Source: LLD-282 sp964395835
GTDB lineage: Bacteria > Pseudomonadota > Gammaproteobacteria > Berkiellales > Berkiellaceae
Length of the DNA: 64,000 bases
Assembly: GCA_964395835.1 (NCBI GenBank)
Contig: CAYNBJ010000003.1
Span: 1 to 64,000, forward strand
Direction: 5' to 3'
Under the pieces are notes generated by a model that had not been told where the DNA came from, ran no database searches, and worked only from the letters and a program-made list of their open reading frames with translations. Each line of letters starts with the position of its first letter. The stretch's first letter is position 1. Shown one piece after another: positions 7,648-16,846 of the stretch. The translations under genes were made by a program, and so were the position numbers.

Positions 7648-8997
7648 ATGAGTTTGCCAGCCTCAATCGAGTACCCTCATTCTCTAGAGGCTGAGCAAGC
7701 GCTTTTGTCAGCACTGATTAAAGATGAATCATTGTGGGATAAAGTTTCCTCTCTCATTCATGCAAATTCGTTTTACCATCCATCGCATAAAATTCTTTTC
7801 GAGGCTTTTCTGAGCTTGTTGCAGAGAAATATTCCAATTTCTGTGATTGCTTTGACGCACCAATTAGAGGACGCGAATCGTCTTGATGATATTGGTGGTG
7901 TGGCATTTATACAAGGTCTGGCCACTTTTCCTTTGACTGCTTTGCATATCGTAACGTATGCTGAAATTGTTTCTGATCGAGCGATGCGACGCACTCTCAT
8001 TCAGTTAGCCTCACATATTCATATGACTGCTCTGAATCCTGAGGGGAAAAAAGCAAAAGAATTGGTAGACGAATGTCAGTCTCAAATTCTTTCACTCAGT
8101 CATATTTCCAGTACTGATACAAAACCCATGCCAGTGCATGCCTTTATTAAGCAAGCTCTTGATAAAATAGAAGAGAACAAAAGCCTCAATAAGGATTATC
8201 AAGGTATTCCTGCAGGATTCCCCGATATTGATAAATTGACTGGTGGCTTTCAATCAGGAGACCTTGTTGTTTTAGCAGCTCGTCCATCAATGGGAAAAAC
8301 AGCCCTATCTTTAGAATTTACGATGAGTGCAATTTATTCGAACCATCCTGTTTTGTTTTTCAGTCTTGAAATGCCAGCAGAACAAATTGTGTTGCGGTTG
8401 CTTTCGATGATGACTGGTGTTGATCATGATACTTTAAGAAGAGGGCAGTTAGAAAATCTTCAGGCGATTGCATATGGTATTGAAACATTAATGTCTAAGC
8501 CACTTTTTATTGATGAATCGTCATCGTTAACCATTTCTTCTATTCGATCTCGGTCGCGTATGATTGCTCGTGAGCTAGAGCAGCAAAATAAAAAACTTGG
8601 AGCAGTCATTATTGATTACTTACAGTTAATTCAAGGATCACAGATGAGCGATAATCGCGTTTTGGAGGTGTCGGAAATTTCTCGAGGATTAAAATCTTTG
8701 GCGAAAGAATTGAAAATACCTGTGATTGCTCTTTCCCAGCTCAATCGTGGACTTGAAGGGCGTACGAATAAAAGGCCTGTGATGTCAGATTTGAGAGAAT
8801 CTGGTGCAATAGAACAAGATGCCGATCTGATTATGTTTATTTATCGTGATGAATACTACAATCCTCAATCTCCAGAAAAAGGCCTTGCAGAAATTATTAT
8901 TGCCAAGCATAGGAATGGCCCGATTGGAACAGCTAAGCTTGTCTTTACCCCGGAAAAAGGCTCATTTAAGAGCTATCGTTATCAAGAAAAAAACTAA
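7648..8997 (+). CDS. dnaB: replicative DNA helicase DnaB
   Basis: A hexameric helicase that unwinds DNA ahead of the replisome. The 449 residues are of normal length. The N-terminal domain (PHSLEAEQALLSALI) is followed by the RecA-like domain with Walker A ARPSMGKT, a Walker B ending in IIDYLQLI and the DLRESGAIEQDAD segment. There is no intein. It is the last gene of the rpsF operon, 17 bases after rplI. Confidence 0.97.
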   Translation: MSLPASIEYPHSLEAEQALLSALIKDESLWDKVSSLIHANSFYHPSHKILFEAFLSLLQRNIPISVIALTHQLEDANRLDDIGGVAFIQGLATFPLTALHIVTYAEIVSDRAMRRTLIQLASHIHMTALNPEGKKAKELVDECQSQILSLSHISSTDTKPMPVHAFIKQALDKIEENKSLNKDYQGIPAGFPDIDKLTGGFQSGDLVVLAARPSMGKTALSLEFTMSAIYSNHPVLFFSLEMPAEQIVLRLLSMMTGVDHDTLRRGQLENLQAIAYGIETLMSKPLFIDESSSLTISSIRSRSRMIARELEQQNKKLGAVIIDYLQLIQGSQMSDNRVLEVSEISRGLKSLAKELKIPVIALSQLNRGLEGRTNKRPVMSDLRESGAIEQDADLIMFIYRDEYYNPQSPEKGLAEIIIAKHRNGPIGTAKLVFTPEKGSFKSYRYQEKN

Positions 8998-9060
8998 AAA
9001 TTCTTTTTCTGGCCTCTTTTCACATATACTCAAAGAACTCATTGTTATCGGACATCACTT

Positions 9061-10494
9061 ATGTCTTTTTTTCAACGCATTCTTTTGAGTTTGCGCCCTG
9101 TTACGAAAAGTTTAGTGGCGCACGATCAGGGAGAGCAAAAAAAAATTCTTTTGCACTATCAGTTTCGTGTATTTTTAGGGATTTTTATTGGCTATGCGGG
9201 CTATTATCTTGTTCGCAAAAATATAGCGCTTTTGCTCCCTCACCTAGAACAGCATTATGGTTATTCTAAATTACAGCAAGGATGGATTTTAGGAGCCACG
9301 TCTTTAAGCTATGGATTGAGCAAATTTTGTATGGGCTGGATTTCCGATCGATCTAATGCCAAATTATTTCTCACTATTGGTTTATCTGGCTCGGCTTTGA
9401 TTAGTTTTGGATATGGCTGTTTTCCAGGGCTTTTAGCTTATTTTCCCTTAGTGTTGTTTATGATGAGCTTGAATGGGTGGTTTCAAGGTATGGGGTGGCC
9501 CTCTTGCGGCAGGGTGATGGTGCATTGGTTTACTCCAAAAGAGCGTGGGAAAAAAATGGCACTGTGGAACATTTCACATAATATCGGACAAGCTATTCCG
9601 GCTCTTTTAGTCTCTATTGGTATGAGCCATGTTTTCGGTTGGTCATCGCCTATGCTCATCCCTGGTATCGCAGCAGGCTTAAGTGCGTATTTTGCTTACA
9701 ATCTGATAGAAGATACTCCGCGTTCTGTTGGTTTGCCAGATATCGATCAAGAGCATCAGTGTTTAGATGATCATAAAACTCCGCATGCTTCGTCTTTAGT
9801 TTTTAAAAAAACGTTGCTGGTTCAGAAAAAAGATTTTTATCATCATGTCTTGTTTAATCCAGCTTTATGGTGTTTGGCTTTTGCAAATTTATTTGTTTAT
9901 CTGACTCGCTATGCAGTGATTGATTGGCTGCCCTCTTATCTTGTAGAGGTACGCGGTTTTTCTTCCCAATCTGCGGGCTTTTCTTATTCTTTGTATGAAC
10001 TGGCAGGTATTGCTGGAACTTTAGCATGTGGCTGGATGAGTGATCAGATTTTTAAAGGACGTCGAGCTCCTGCTGCGATTTTGTTTATGGTGATGGTGAC
10101 AGGGGTCTTACAGCTGTATTTATGGCTTCCTAATGAGTTTTTTTGGACAATTAATCTGACGCTTTTTGGATTGGGATTTTTAATTTATGGGCCTGTTATG
10201 CTCATTGGATTGCATGCTTTAGATATCGTGCCAAAATCTGTTGCCGGTACAGCAGCAGGTTTCACTGGTTTATTTGGGTATGTTGGTGGTGCGACTTGTG
10301 CGAATGCGCTTTTTGGATGGATTGTGGATTGCTATGGATGGGATGGGGGCTTTTCTCTTCTGTTTTTTTCCTGTTTTTGTTCTATTTTTTTTCTGTCTTT
10401 AACCTGGAATTCAAAGCCTTTGGCTCAATCTTCTAGCGTATATACAAGAATAAAAAAGAAAAAACTCTCGCTGTATCGTCAATCTTTAGGGTAA
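9061..10494 (+). CDS. glpT: glycerol-3-phosphate-type organophosphate:phosphate antiporter
   Basis: A major-facilitator protein of the GlpT/UhpT family, which exchanges an organophosphate for inorganic phosphate across the inner membrane. About 12 membrane segments in 477 residues. Strong family signatures: GYYLVRKNIALL in helix 1, SYGLSKFCMGWISDRSN, GWFQGMGWPSCGRVMVHW, and FVYLTRYAVIDW in the second half; the two substrate-binding arginines of GlpT (helices 1 and 7) are kept. It stands alone with no glpQ or glpK, so it probably imports host glycerol-3-phosphate or a related sugar phosphate. The exact substrate cannot be read from the sequence. There is no clear Shine-Dalgarno site. Confidence 0.82.
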   Translation: MSFFQRILLSLRPVTKSLVAHDQGEQKKILLHYQFRVFLGIFIGYAGYYLVRKNIALLLPHLEQHYGYSKLQQGWILGATSLSYGLSKFCMGWISDRSNAKLFLTIGLSGSALISFGYGCFPGLLAYFPLVLFMMSLNGWFQGMGWPSCGRVMVHWFTPKERGKKMALWNISHNIGQAIPALLVSIGMSHVFGWSSPMLIPGIAAGLSAYFAYNLIEDTPRSVGLPDIDQEHQCLDDHKTPHASSLVFKKTLLVQKKDFYHHVLFNPALWCLAFANLFVYLTRYAVIDWLPSYLVEVRGFSSQSAGFSYSLYELAGIAGTLACGWMSDQIFKGRRAPAAILFMVMVTGVLQLYLWLPNEFFWTINLTLFGLGFLIYGPVMLIGLHALDIVPKSVAGTAAGFTGLFGYVGGATCANALFGWIVDCYGWDGGFSLLFFSCFCSIFFLSLTWNSKPLAQSSSVYTRIKKKKLSLYRQSLG

Positions 10495-10517
10495 AATAGG
10501 GCTATTACCTCTTTTTT
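10490..10517 (+). terminator. possible weak terminator after glpT
   Basis: An imperfect hairpin (GGTA at 10490-10493 with TACC at 10506-10509, plus inner A-T pairs), followed by TCTTTTTTG. It overlaps the glpT stop codon and precedes ftsY. The stem is short, so this is tentative. Confidence 0.35.
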
Positions 10518-10531
10518 GTAGATAGTGAGAG

Positions 10532-11446
10532 ATGCTGAGATCGTTATGGAATCAAATGACAGGTGCTGTTTCTCAAACAGCATCGAAAGTGACAGAAAGT
10601 TGGGGATGGACAGTACGTGCTCTTTTTCAAACCCAATCTTCTTGGGATTTAACTATGCGCAAAGAGCTCAGAAAAATGCTTCTGAGCGCGGATTTTGGTC
10701 CGGTTTTGAGTGAAAAATGCTTGAATTATCTTGACACAATCTCTCCTACTAGCGCAGAAGAGGCTTTAGAAGGATTGTACTCTTATCTTTTCCAGCTTCT
10801 TTCACCTTCTCTTGCAGACCCATCGCCAGATCGGAAGGATGTTTATCTCATTGTCGGCGTTAACGGTGCAGGAAAAACAACAACCTCTGCGAAAATGACG
10901 TATCTGTTTCAAGAACAAAAACCACTTTTAATTGCAGCGGACACATATCGTGCCGCAGCGATTGCACAATTAGCTCAGTGGGCAGAGCGTTTGGAAAGTG
11001 CGTGTTTTATTTCAGAGGCACACGACCCTTCAGCTGTGACTTATGAGGGATTGTTGTATGCGCAAAAACATGAGTATAGTCCTGTGATTGTAGACACATC
11101 TGGACGGTTACAAACAGATAAAAATCTTCTGCAAGAGTTAGTGAAAATTAAAAAAACCGCTTTGAAAGTTTTAGAAAATCCAAAGCGCTTAAAAACTATT
11201 CTTGTTTTAGATGGAACACAAGGACAAAATATTTTGCATCAAGTTGAGACGTTTCATCAGGCTCTCAGTTTAGATGCGTTAATCCTGACAAAAATGGATG
11301 GCCATAGAAAATCTGGTATTTTATGCGCAGTTCTTGAACGTTGTCGGATCTCAGTAGATTTTATTGGTCTTGGAGAGCGCCCAGAAGATTTAATTGTTTT
11401 TGATTTGCAGATGTATTTGAAAAAACTCTTAGGTCTCAGTTTATGA
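10532..11446 (+). CDS. ftsY: signal recognition particle receptor FtsY
   Basis: An SRP-receptor GTPase that docks translating ribosomes at the membrane. The NG domain is complete: P-loop GVNGAGKTTT near residues 109-118, DTYRAAAIAQL, DTSGRLQTDKNLLQEL, and GLGERPEDL. The acidic A domain of longer homologues is missing, leaving 304 residues. Several normally fixed positions differ: DTSGR for DTAGR, DGTQGQN for DATTGQN, and TKMDGHRKSG for TKLDGTAKGG. It overlaps cca by four bases and starts a tight ftsY-cca-rsmD-rsmJ-midA cluster. Confidence 0.93.
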   Translation: MLRSLWNQMTGAVSQTASKVTESWGWTVRALFQTQSSWDLTMRKELRKMLLSADFGPVLSEKCLNYLDTISPTSAEEALEGLYSYLFQLLSPSLADPSPDRKDVYLIVGVNGAGKTTTSAKMTYLFQEQKPLLIAADTYRAAAIAQLAQWAERLESACFISEAHDPSAVTYEGLLYAQKHEYSPVIVDTSGRLQTDKNLLQELVKIKKTALKVLENPKRLKTILVLDGTQGQNILHQVETFHQALSLDALILTKMDGHRKSGILCAVLERCRISVDFIGLGERPEDLIVFDLQMYLKKLLGLSL

Positions 11447-12498
11447 AGTGCTATATCGTAGGAGGATGGGTTCGAGATTATTTGAGAGGCCAGCCATCTC
11501 ATGATAAAGATTGGGTCATTGTTGGAGGAACAAAAGAGGAAGTGATCGCAGCAGGTTTTATTCCTCTAGACGCTTCTTTTCCTGTTTTTTTACACCCGCA
11601 TACTAAAGAAGAGTATGCTTTAGCACGTACTGAGCGCAAAGTTGGAAAAGGTTATCGAGGTTTTGAAGCTTATAGCCATCCTGATGTTTCTTTGACAGAA
11701 GATTTAGCAAGAAGAGATTTGACGATTAATGCTATGGCTTTCGATCCAGAAACACAGCAACTGATAGACCCTTTTGGGGGGCAAAAAGATTGGGCAGAGC
11801 ATAAATTGCGACACGTTTCTGATGCATTTGCAGATGATCCACTTCGACTGATCCGTTTGGCGCGATTTTATGCGAGCTTCCCACAGACGTATATCGATCC
11901 TGAGACTTTAATTTTATGTAAAGAGATTGTGAAGAAAAAAGAGCTGCTTTATATCGCTCGAGAGAGAATTCGCTTAGAACTTGAAAAAACTTATGCACGC
12001 GCTTCCGTGCCGCTACGTTTTTGGCAAGCATTGCATGCGATGACGGCAGAGAACGATCTCTTTCCATTTTTAGATATATCGTTTTTAAACACTGCTTGTG
12101 TCCAGGATTGTACACACAATAGTCAGCCCTTTTTAAAAGGACTCTTTGATTTGAGAAAATATTTTTCTATTGAAAATTTAAAAAATTTTCATGAAATGTT
12201 TCGCTTTTCTCAAGAAGAGAAAAAAATTTGGAGTATCGCTCAAGATCTTTCCTCTTTAGATTCATCTTTAGAAAATTTGTTGGATTTTTCTTTGCGGCAT
12301 AGGCTGCTGCAAAATCACCCTTCTCTCTATCAAGGTTATCTCTTGGCGGTCGATCCTGTTTGGAGCTGGGATTTTTTGATGGGTGTGCAAGAGAAACTCA
12401 AAGCGATCGATTTTTCAGCTCTGAATTCATCTGCATTGATAAATAAAAAAGAGATTTTACGTGATTATTACAGGAATGCTTTGAGGGGAGTTTTATGA
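11443..12498 (+). CDS. cca: CCA tRNA nucleotidyltransferase
   Basis: Adds or repairs the 3' CCA end of tRNAs, needed here because most tRNA genes of the window lack encoded CCA. Class II nucleotidyltransferase: GGWVRD near residue 7 (commonly GGAVRD), the metal-binding DKD, then RRDLTINAMA and DDPLRLIRLARF. At 351 residues it lacks the C-terminal HD phosphohydrolase domain of the E. coli enzyme (412). It overlaps ftsY and rsmD by four bases each, implying translational coupling. Confidence 0.93.
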   Translation: MKCYIVGGWVRDYLRGQPSHDKDWVIVGGTKEEVIAAGFIPLDASFPVFLHPHTKEEYALARTERKVGKGYRGFEAYSHPDVSLTEDLARRDLTINAMAFDPETQQLIDPFGGQKDWAEHKLRHVSDAFADDPLRLIRLARFYASFPQTYIDPETLILCKEIVKKKELLYIARERIRLELEKTYARASVPLRFWQALHAMTAENDLFPFLDISFLNTACVQDCTHNSQPFLKGLFDLRKYFSIENLKNFHEMFRFSQEEKKIWSIAQDLSSLDSSLENLLDFSLRHRLLQNHPSLYQGYLLAVDPVWSWDFLMGVQEKLKAIDFSALNSSALINKKEILRDYYRNALRGVL

Positions 12499-13082
12499 AA
12501 GATGCTTATCTAACAGTCCTCATTCAGTTTGGGCAAAAAAAGGGGAAAAAGCTGTCGTATCCTATCAACAAAAATCTGAGACCTACCTTAGCGCGAGCAA
12601 GAGATGTTCTTTTTAATTGGCTGAAATGCGATCTCAAGGAATGGAGATGTTTGGATTTGTTTGCTGGGACGGGAATTTTAGGGATTCAGGCTTTATCATT
12701 AGGTGCCGCACATGTTGATTTCGTAGAAAGCGATATCCACAGAGGGCGTATCTTGCAAATGCATCTGGATGAGATGGGCTATGATCGGAAAAGCAAAATT
12801 TGGTGTCAACAGGTGCAATCTTGTCTTCAAAAGCACTTAGATCAAGAGTGTTACGATCTGATTTTTCTGGATCCTCCTTTTGATCAGCCAGAGCTTGTAG
12901 AGACAGTTTTTAATCATCTTGGACGGTTTTGTTCAGAAAAAAGCTTGATATATTTTGAATCCCCTGCACAAAAAATCTGGAACCTTCCAGCACAATTTTC
13001 TGTCTGGAAAGAAAAAAAGATAGGAGATGTTGTGATCAGGTTGTTCACTTTTCATTCTGAGGGAGTGTCATGCTTGGTGTAA
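12495..13082 (+). CDS. rsmD: 16S rRNA (guanine(966)-N(2))-methyltransferase
   Basis: A SAM-dependent methyltransferase acting on G966 of 16S rRNA. Family marks are the N-terminal RPTLARARDVLFNWL, the SAM-binding LDLFAGTGILGIQAL and the catalytic DPPF tetrad in LIFLDPPFDQP. 195 residues, as usual. It lies in the overlapping cluster after cca, and its last 13 bases overlap rsmJ. Confidence 0.92.
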   Translation: MKDAYLTVLIQFGQKKGKKLSYPINKNLRPTLARARDVLFNWLKCDLKEWRCLDLFAGTGILGIQALSLGAAHVDFVESDIHRGRILQMHLDEMGYDRKSKIWCQQVQSCLQKHLDQECYDLIFLDPPFDQPELVETVFNHLGRFCSEKSLIYFESPAQKIWNLPAQFSVWKEKKIGDVVIRLFTFHSEGVSCLV

Positions 13083-13819
13083 TCTGGGAGCGACCAGAAC
13101 CTCGGCCTGCTTGGATCGATCAGTATTGGATTGACTCAGATAAAAGAGATGCTTTTGAAATCGTGATCACTATGGGGATCGCTGATATTGTCTTGAAAGA
13201 GAGGGGCCAGATCATTTTAAAAGGATCGGATCTGTATGGCGCTCTTTTTAAAAAAAATGCTAAAGAATTTTTACCCTCTATTTTTTATCGGAAAAGAAAA
13301 AAAGCACAGAGTGTTTTAGATCTGACTTGCGGATGGGCCAGAGACGCGATTCGCTTAGCTCAGCATGGTATTCAGGTGATTGGATTTGAGCAAAGTGCAA
13401 TTCCTTATCTGTTTTCTTGTTATGCAAAGAACTTTTATTTCCCTGATTTGGATTTCGATCTTTATCACGGATCGTTTCATGAGCATTCGTGGGTCTATGA
13501 AAGTGTTTGGCCGTGGGTCTATCTTGATCCTCTTTTTGCAGATAATCGACCCGGTCTTTCGAAGAAAGAAATGGAACTTTTGTATCAGGAAAAATTCTTT
13601 TTTTCTTCTGCCCCTTTTTCTGTCTCAGAGCAAAATCATCTTTTAAAAGATCGGGTTCAAGATCTCAAAATAGAGACGCTTGTGATGAAGCAGCATCGGC
13701 ATGCCAATGCGTGGTTTGATTTGTCTGGAATTCTCTCTGTGACAAAATATAGTCGTGTTTGTCGATTTGATATTTATTATTTGAATCAATTAAGATTGAA
13801 AGAGGCTAAAAAAATTTAA
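13070..13819 (+). CDS. rsmJ: 16S rRNA (guanine(1516)-N(2))-methyltransferase, divergent
   Basis: Predicted RsmJ (YhiQ family), which methylates G1516 of 16S rRNA. The SAM motif reads LDLTCGWARDAIRLAQHG, matching DATAGLGRDAFVLASLG of E. coli, and the C-terminal VYLDPLFADNRPGLSKKEM aligns with [20 protein letters not shown]. 249 residues is the normal length. It sits directly after rsmD, another 16S rRNA guanine-N2 methyltransferase, which supports the call. Confidence 0.8.
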   Translation: MLGVIWERPEPRPAWIDQYWIDSDKRDAFEIVITMGIADIVLKERGQIILKGSDLYGALFKKNAKEFLPSIFYRKRKKAQSVLDLTCGWARDAIRLAQHGIQVIGFEQSAIPYLFSCYAKNFYFPDLDFDLYHGSFHEHSWVYESVWPWVYLDPLFADNRPGLSKKEMELLYQEKFFFSSAPFSVSEQNHLLKDRVQDLKIETLVMKQHRHANAWFDLSGILSVTKYSRVCRFDIYYLNQLRLKEAKKI

Positions 13820-13825
13820 ATTCAT

Positions 13826-14740
13826 GTGTATCAATCTATTGGATCTTACATGGAGCGGAAACTTTTTCATGAATCCCAAGGATTTTATGAGAAAGAACGT
13901 CTTTCAAATCATTTTTGTACACCATCCACAATCCAATCGCATTATCATGAATGGCTGGCTATTTGGCTAAAATTTAAAAATTTTTCGCATGCGATTGAGT
14001 ATGGCTGCGGTGAAGGCCAAATGGCAACTTCTTTGGCCTTGGGTTTTGAGACCTATCAGCTTGTTGAAAAGAGTCATTCTCAGAAAAAGCGACTTTCTCA
14101 TCTGGCAGCGCATTTTTGTGACATTCCGGTCTTTCGTCCACGCACTATTATAATATGCCAGGAACTGTTTGATGCTTTTTCAGCAGATATGTTTTTTTGG
14201 AGGACAGAACGTCTTTTTGAATGGAAGATTGATCTTGAGACACGGACTCTGCGAGCAGTGCATAGCGACAATCTCTCAGCGCTCTCTTATATTCAAAAAC
14301 TTCGTGATTATGATGAAGAATTTGTTGATAATACAGCATTTTCTTTTGTTGATTATTCTGCGCATAAACACTTTTTAACCGATCTGTTTTCTAACATGTC
14401 AGCTGATTCTGAAGTGCTCATTATTGATTATGGTTGGCAGTGGCACTATTTGCGAGCACACCTTTATCCAGATTGCCCCTTGAGAGGCTTTTGTCATTCC
14501 GAGCTGATTCGCGAGCCATGGTCTGATGATCGTATCATGGACCTGACCTATGATATTGATTTTTCATATTTGTGTTTAATATGGGAAGATTTAGGAGGAA
14601 AAGTCAACTTTATTAAAACTTTATCTCAATTTCTCATTGACACAATGGAGGAGAGCACTTTGATTTCGCATGCCGATCGGATGCTTTTACACCCGCTGTT
14701 TATGGGATCGAAATTTCTTGTTTTATCCTTGTCCCGCTAA
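13826..14740 (+). CDS. SAM-dependent methyltransferase of the MidA/NDUFAF7 family
   Basis: 304 residues with a GTG start six bases after rsmJ; an ATG two bases earlier is out of frame and the next in-frame ATG would cut the conserved N-terminus. Family marks: YMERKLFHESQGFYEK at the N-terminus, the SAM site IEYGCGEGQMA, then IIDYGWQWHYL and CPLRGFCHSE followed by DLTYDIDF. In mitochondria NDUFAF7 methylates an arginine of the complex I subunit equivalent to NuoD; a nuo operon is present in this window. Whether the bacterial protein does the same is inference. Its 3' end overlaps the convergent plsY by 18 bases. Confidence 0.75.
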   Translation: MYQSIGSYMERKLFHESQGFYEKERLSNHFCTPSTIQSHYHEWLAIWLKFKNFSHAIEYGCGEGQMATSLALGFETYQLVEKSHSQKKRLSHLAAHFCDIPVFRPRTIIICQELFDAFSADMFFWRTERLFEWKIDLETRTLRAVHSDNLSALSYIQKLRDYDEEFVDNTAFSFVDYSAHKHFLTDLFSNMSADSEVLIIDYGWQWHYLRAHLYPDCPLRGFCHSELIREPWSDDRIMDLTYDIDFSYLCLIWEDLGGKVNFIKTLSQFLIDTMEESTLISHADRMLLHPLFMGSKFLVLSLSR

Positions 14741-15328
14741 ATGATCTTTTTCGAGAGCGCTTTTCCATGCCAAGAGATTATTCTTATGCCGAAGTCCAAT
14801 TAACGCGATCATCGATAGTGTGCTGAATAAGTCTATTAGATTGAAGCTTTGTGTGCTGAGGAGCCCTAAAAAATATCCTAAAACCATAAAAGACGAAAAT
14901 GCAGCGATTCCTACTGCATAATACAATCCAAGCCATAAGAAGCTGGCTAAGAGTGCATAGAGCGGATGAAAAGCAAAAAAACCCCCAAAAAACGCAGCCA
15001 CTCCTTTACCACCTTGATATTGATGATAAGGACTGTAGCAGTGCAAAAAAATCATTAAAAACCACAAAGGGAGGATGTAATCCGAGCCTATCGATGGAGA
15101 GGTTGATAATATTTTTAATGGAATATAGATTTTTAACGCATCAAAAAGAAAAACAGCGATTCCTGCTACAGGGCCTAAGATCCGCGCTGCATTTGTTGCG
15201 CCTGGATTTTTCGATCCTAAAGCGCGTAAATCTTTATTGAAAAAACCGAGATATAATAAAGCGATTGCTCCATTTAAAGGGGCTGCTAAGAGAAAAATGC
15301 ATAAAATCATAACATGCAATATATCCAT
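14723..15328 (-). CDS. plsY: glycerol-3-phosphate acyltransferase PlsY
   Basis: A membrane enzyme that transfers an acyl group from acyl-phosphate to glycerol-3-phosphate, the first step of phospholipid synthesis. About five membrane segments in 201 residues. The conserved loops are GSKNPGATNAARILG near residue 38, the SPYHQYQGGKGVAAFFG block near 100, and GLRHKNN near the C-terminus. It lies 14 bases after tsaD on the same strand, a common gammaproteobacterial pairing. PlsX is not in the window. Confidence 0.93.
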   Translation of the reverse strand: MDILHVMILCIFLLAAPLNGAIALLYLGFFNKDLRALGSKNPGATNAARILGPVAGIAVFLFDALKIYIPLKILSTSPSIGSDYILPLWFLMIFLHCYSPYHQYQGGKGVAAFFGGFFAFHPLYALLASFLWLGLYYAVGIAAFSSFMVLGYFLGLLSTQSFNLIDLFSTLSMIALIGLRHKNNLLAWKSALEKDHLAGQG

Positions 15329-15342
15329 ATCAGTGAATCCTT

Positions 15343-16371
15343 TTACGATGCAGATGGGTTTTGTTCGGGTTCCTCATTTAAAGACCATCTTGGTTGAATA
15401 AACATTGTACGCTTGAGAGCTGGACCTTGATGTTGAAGATGATAAAGACCAGCAGCTGCAATCATTGCACCATTATCTGTACAGTATGATATATGCGGAT
15501 GAAAAAAAGAAATTTTTTTATTGACACAAAGTTGTGCAAGTGCTTTTCTTAGGCTGGTATTTGCAGCTACTCCTCCGCAGAGAATGAGTGATCTGCAAAG
15601 GGGGTGTTGCTCTAAGGCTCGTTGAGTTTTTACTTTTAACGCCTCAACGATCGTATATTCTACAGTGGCGCAATACTGCTCTAAAGAAAGTCCATAGCTC
15701 AGATAATCGGTTGTGGTAGCCTGTGTTTTGAGTCCAGAGAAACTAAAATCGAGATTGTGATTTTTCATCATGGGGATGGAAAGCAAATTTTTGGGAAATC
15801 GCTCTTGAGCCTGAGCTGCCAAGTGGCTGAGCTTGGCTCCGCCAGGGTAGCCTAAACCGAGATGTTTAGCGATTTTATCAAATGCTTCGCCAGCAGCATC
15901 ATCGCGTGTTTGCCCAATAATGTGATATTTAAATCTTTCAGGAGAGTAAACAAGCTGCGTATGGCCTCCAGAAACAATTAAGATTAAGACAGGCCCATGT
16001 TGCCATAAATCGCCATGCTCAATGACTGTTGCTAAAATATGTCCTTCAATATGATGAATGGGAATGAGGGGGATGTCATAATACAGGCTGAGTGTATGCG
16101 CTACATGCGATCCAATGAGTAAACTGCCTGCTAAGCCGGGGCCTGCAGTATAAGCAATTGCATCTACAGTCTCAATTGTATGAGAGATAGTTTTGATTAA
16201 TTCTGGTAAAAATCGGCAATGTTCTCGTGCTACAACCTCTGGCATAACGCCTTGATAAGGTGCAAGGCATTCAATATGAGCTTGAGAATGCATGAATTCT
16301 ATACAGAAATTATCTTTTAGCAAAGAAATTGAGCTATCATCACAGGAGCTTTCTATACCCAGAACACGCAT
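15343..16371 (-). CDS. tsaD: tRNA N6-adenosine threonylcarbamoyltransferase
   Basis: The catalytic subunit for the t6A modification at position 37 of ANN-decoding tRNAs. 342 residues with the family marks GIESSCDDSS at the N-terminus, the metal-binding HIEGH near 110, the nucleotide-binding VSGGHTQLV and C-terminal CTDNGAMIA. It is divergent from rpsU, the order seen in many gammaproteobacteria. Confidence 0.96.
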   Translation of the reverse strand: MRVLGIESSCDDSSISLLKDNFCIEFMHSQAHIECLAPYQGVMPEVVAREHCRFLPELIKTISHTIETVDAIAYTAGPGLAGSLLIGSHVAHTLSLYYDIPLIPIHHIEGHILATVIEHGDLWQHGPVLILIVSGGHTQLVYSPERFKYHIIGQTRDDAAGEAFDKIAKHLGLGYPGGAKLSHLAAQAQERFPKNLLSIPMMKNHNLDFSFSGLKTQATTTDYLSYGLSLEQYCATVEYTIVEALKVKTQRALEQHPLCRSLILCGGVAANTSLRKALAQLCVNKKISFFHPHISYCTDNGAMIAAAGLYHLQHQGPALKRTMFIQPRWSLNEEPEQNPSAS

Positions 16372-16421
16372 AATTTTTCACATTCCGATTCGATAAATTC
16401 ATAAAAAGAACAATAAAAACA

Positions 16422-16451
16422 TTGTCTTTTGAGCTGTTGTTAGATTATGAT
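16422..16451 (+). promoter_or_regulatory. candidate sigma-70 promoter for rpsU operon
   Basis: TTGTCT at 16422-16427 and TATGAT at 16446-16451 are separated by 18 bases. They lie 84 bases before the rpsU start in the tsaD-rpsU divergent region. The -10 matches consensus at five of six positions; the -35 is weaker. Confidence 0.45.
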
Positions 16452-16534
16452 AATGGGCATTAGGACAAAAAGTAAAGAATATTTTTGACCAGCATTCGTG
16501 TTCGGTTAAGAACCAAATCATTAAAGGAGTCAGC

Positions 16535-16816
16535 ATGCCTGTTGTAAAATTAAAGGACAATGAATCATATCCAGACGGTCTTATTCGCAGATTTAAAAAA
16601 GCTGTCGAACGTTCTGGGATTTTAGCAGCATTAAAAAATTGTCAATATTATGTGAAGCCATCAAAGCTTAAACAGCGTGAAAAAGCAGCTGCTGTTAAGA
16701 GATGGAGAAAGAAAAATACTCGTGATTTTGGATCATCTCAGCACGCTTTTAAAGCTTTTAAAAAAGCGCCTATCAAATCAGCAGAAATCAAAAGCGTTGA
16801 TGCTTCAAAAGAGTAA
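16535..16816 (+). CDS. rpsU: 30S ribosomal protein S21
   Basis: A small basic 30S protein involved in initiation. The conserved core runs from PVVKLKDNE to about residue 70; a Lys- and Ser-rich tail takes the protein to 93 residues against about 71 in E. coli. An AAAGGAG site lies eight bases upstream. It is the first gene of the macromolecular-synthesis operon rpsU-yqeY-dnaG-rpoD. Confidence 0.95.
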   Translation: MPVVKLKDNESYPDGLIRRFKKAVERSGILAALKNCQYYVKPSKLKQREKAAAVKRWRKKNTRDFGSSQHAFKAFKKAPIKSAEIKSVDASKE

Positions 16817-16846
16817 TCTGACTTTCACTATCTGAGCAGGACTATC

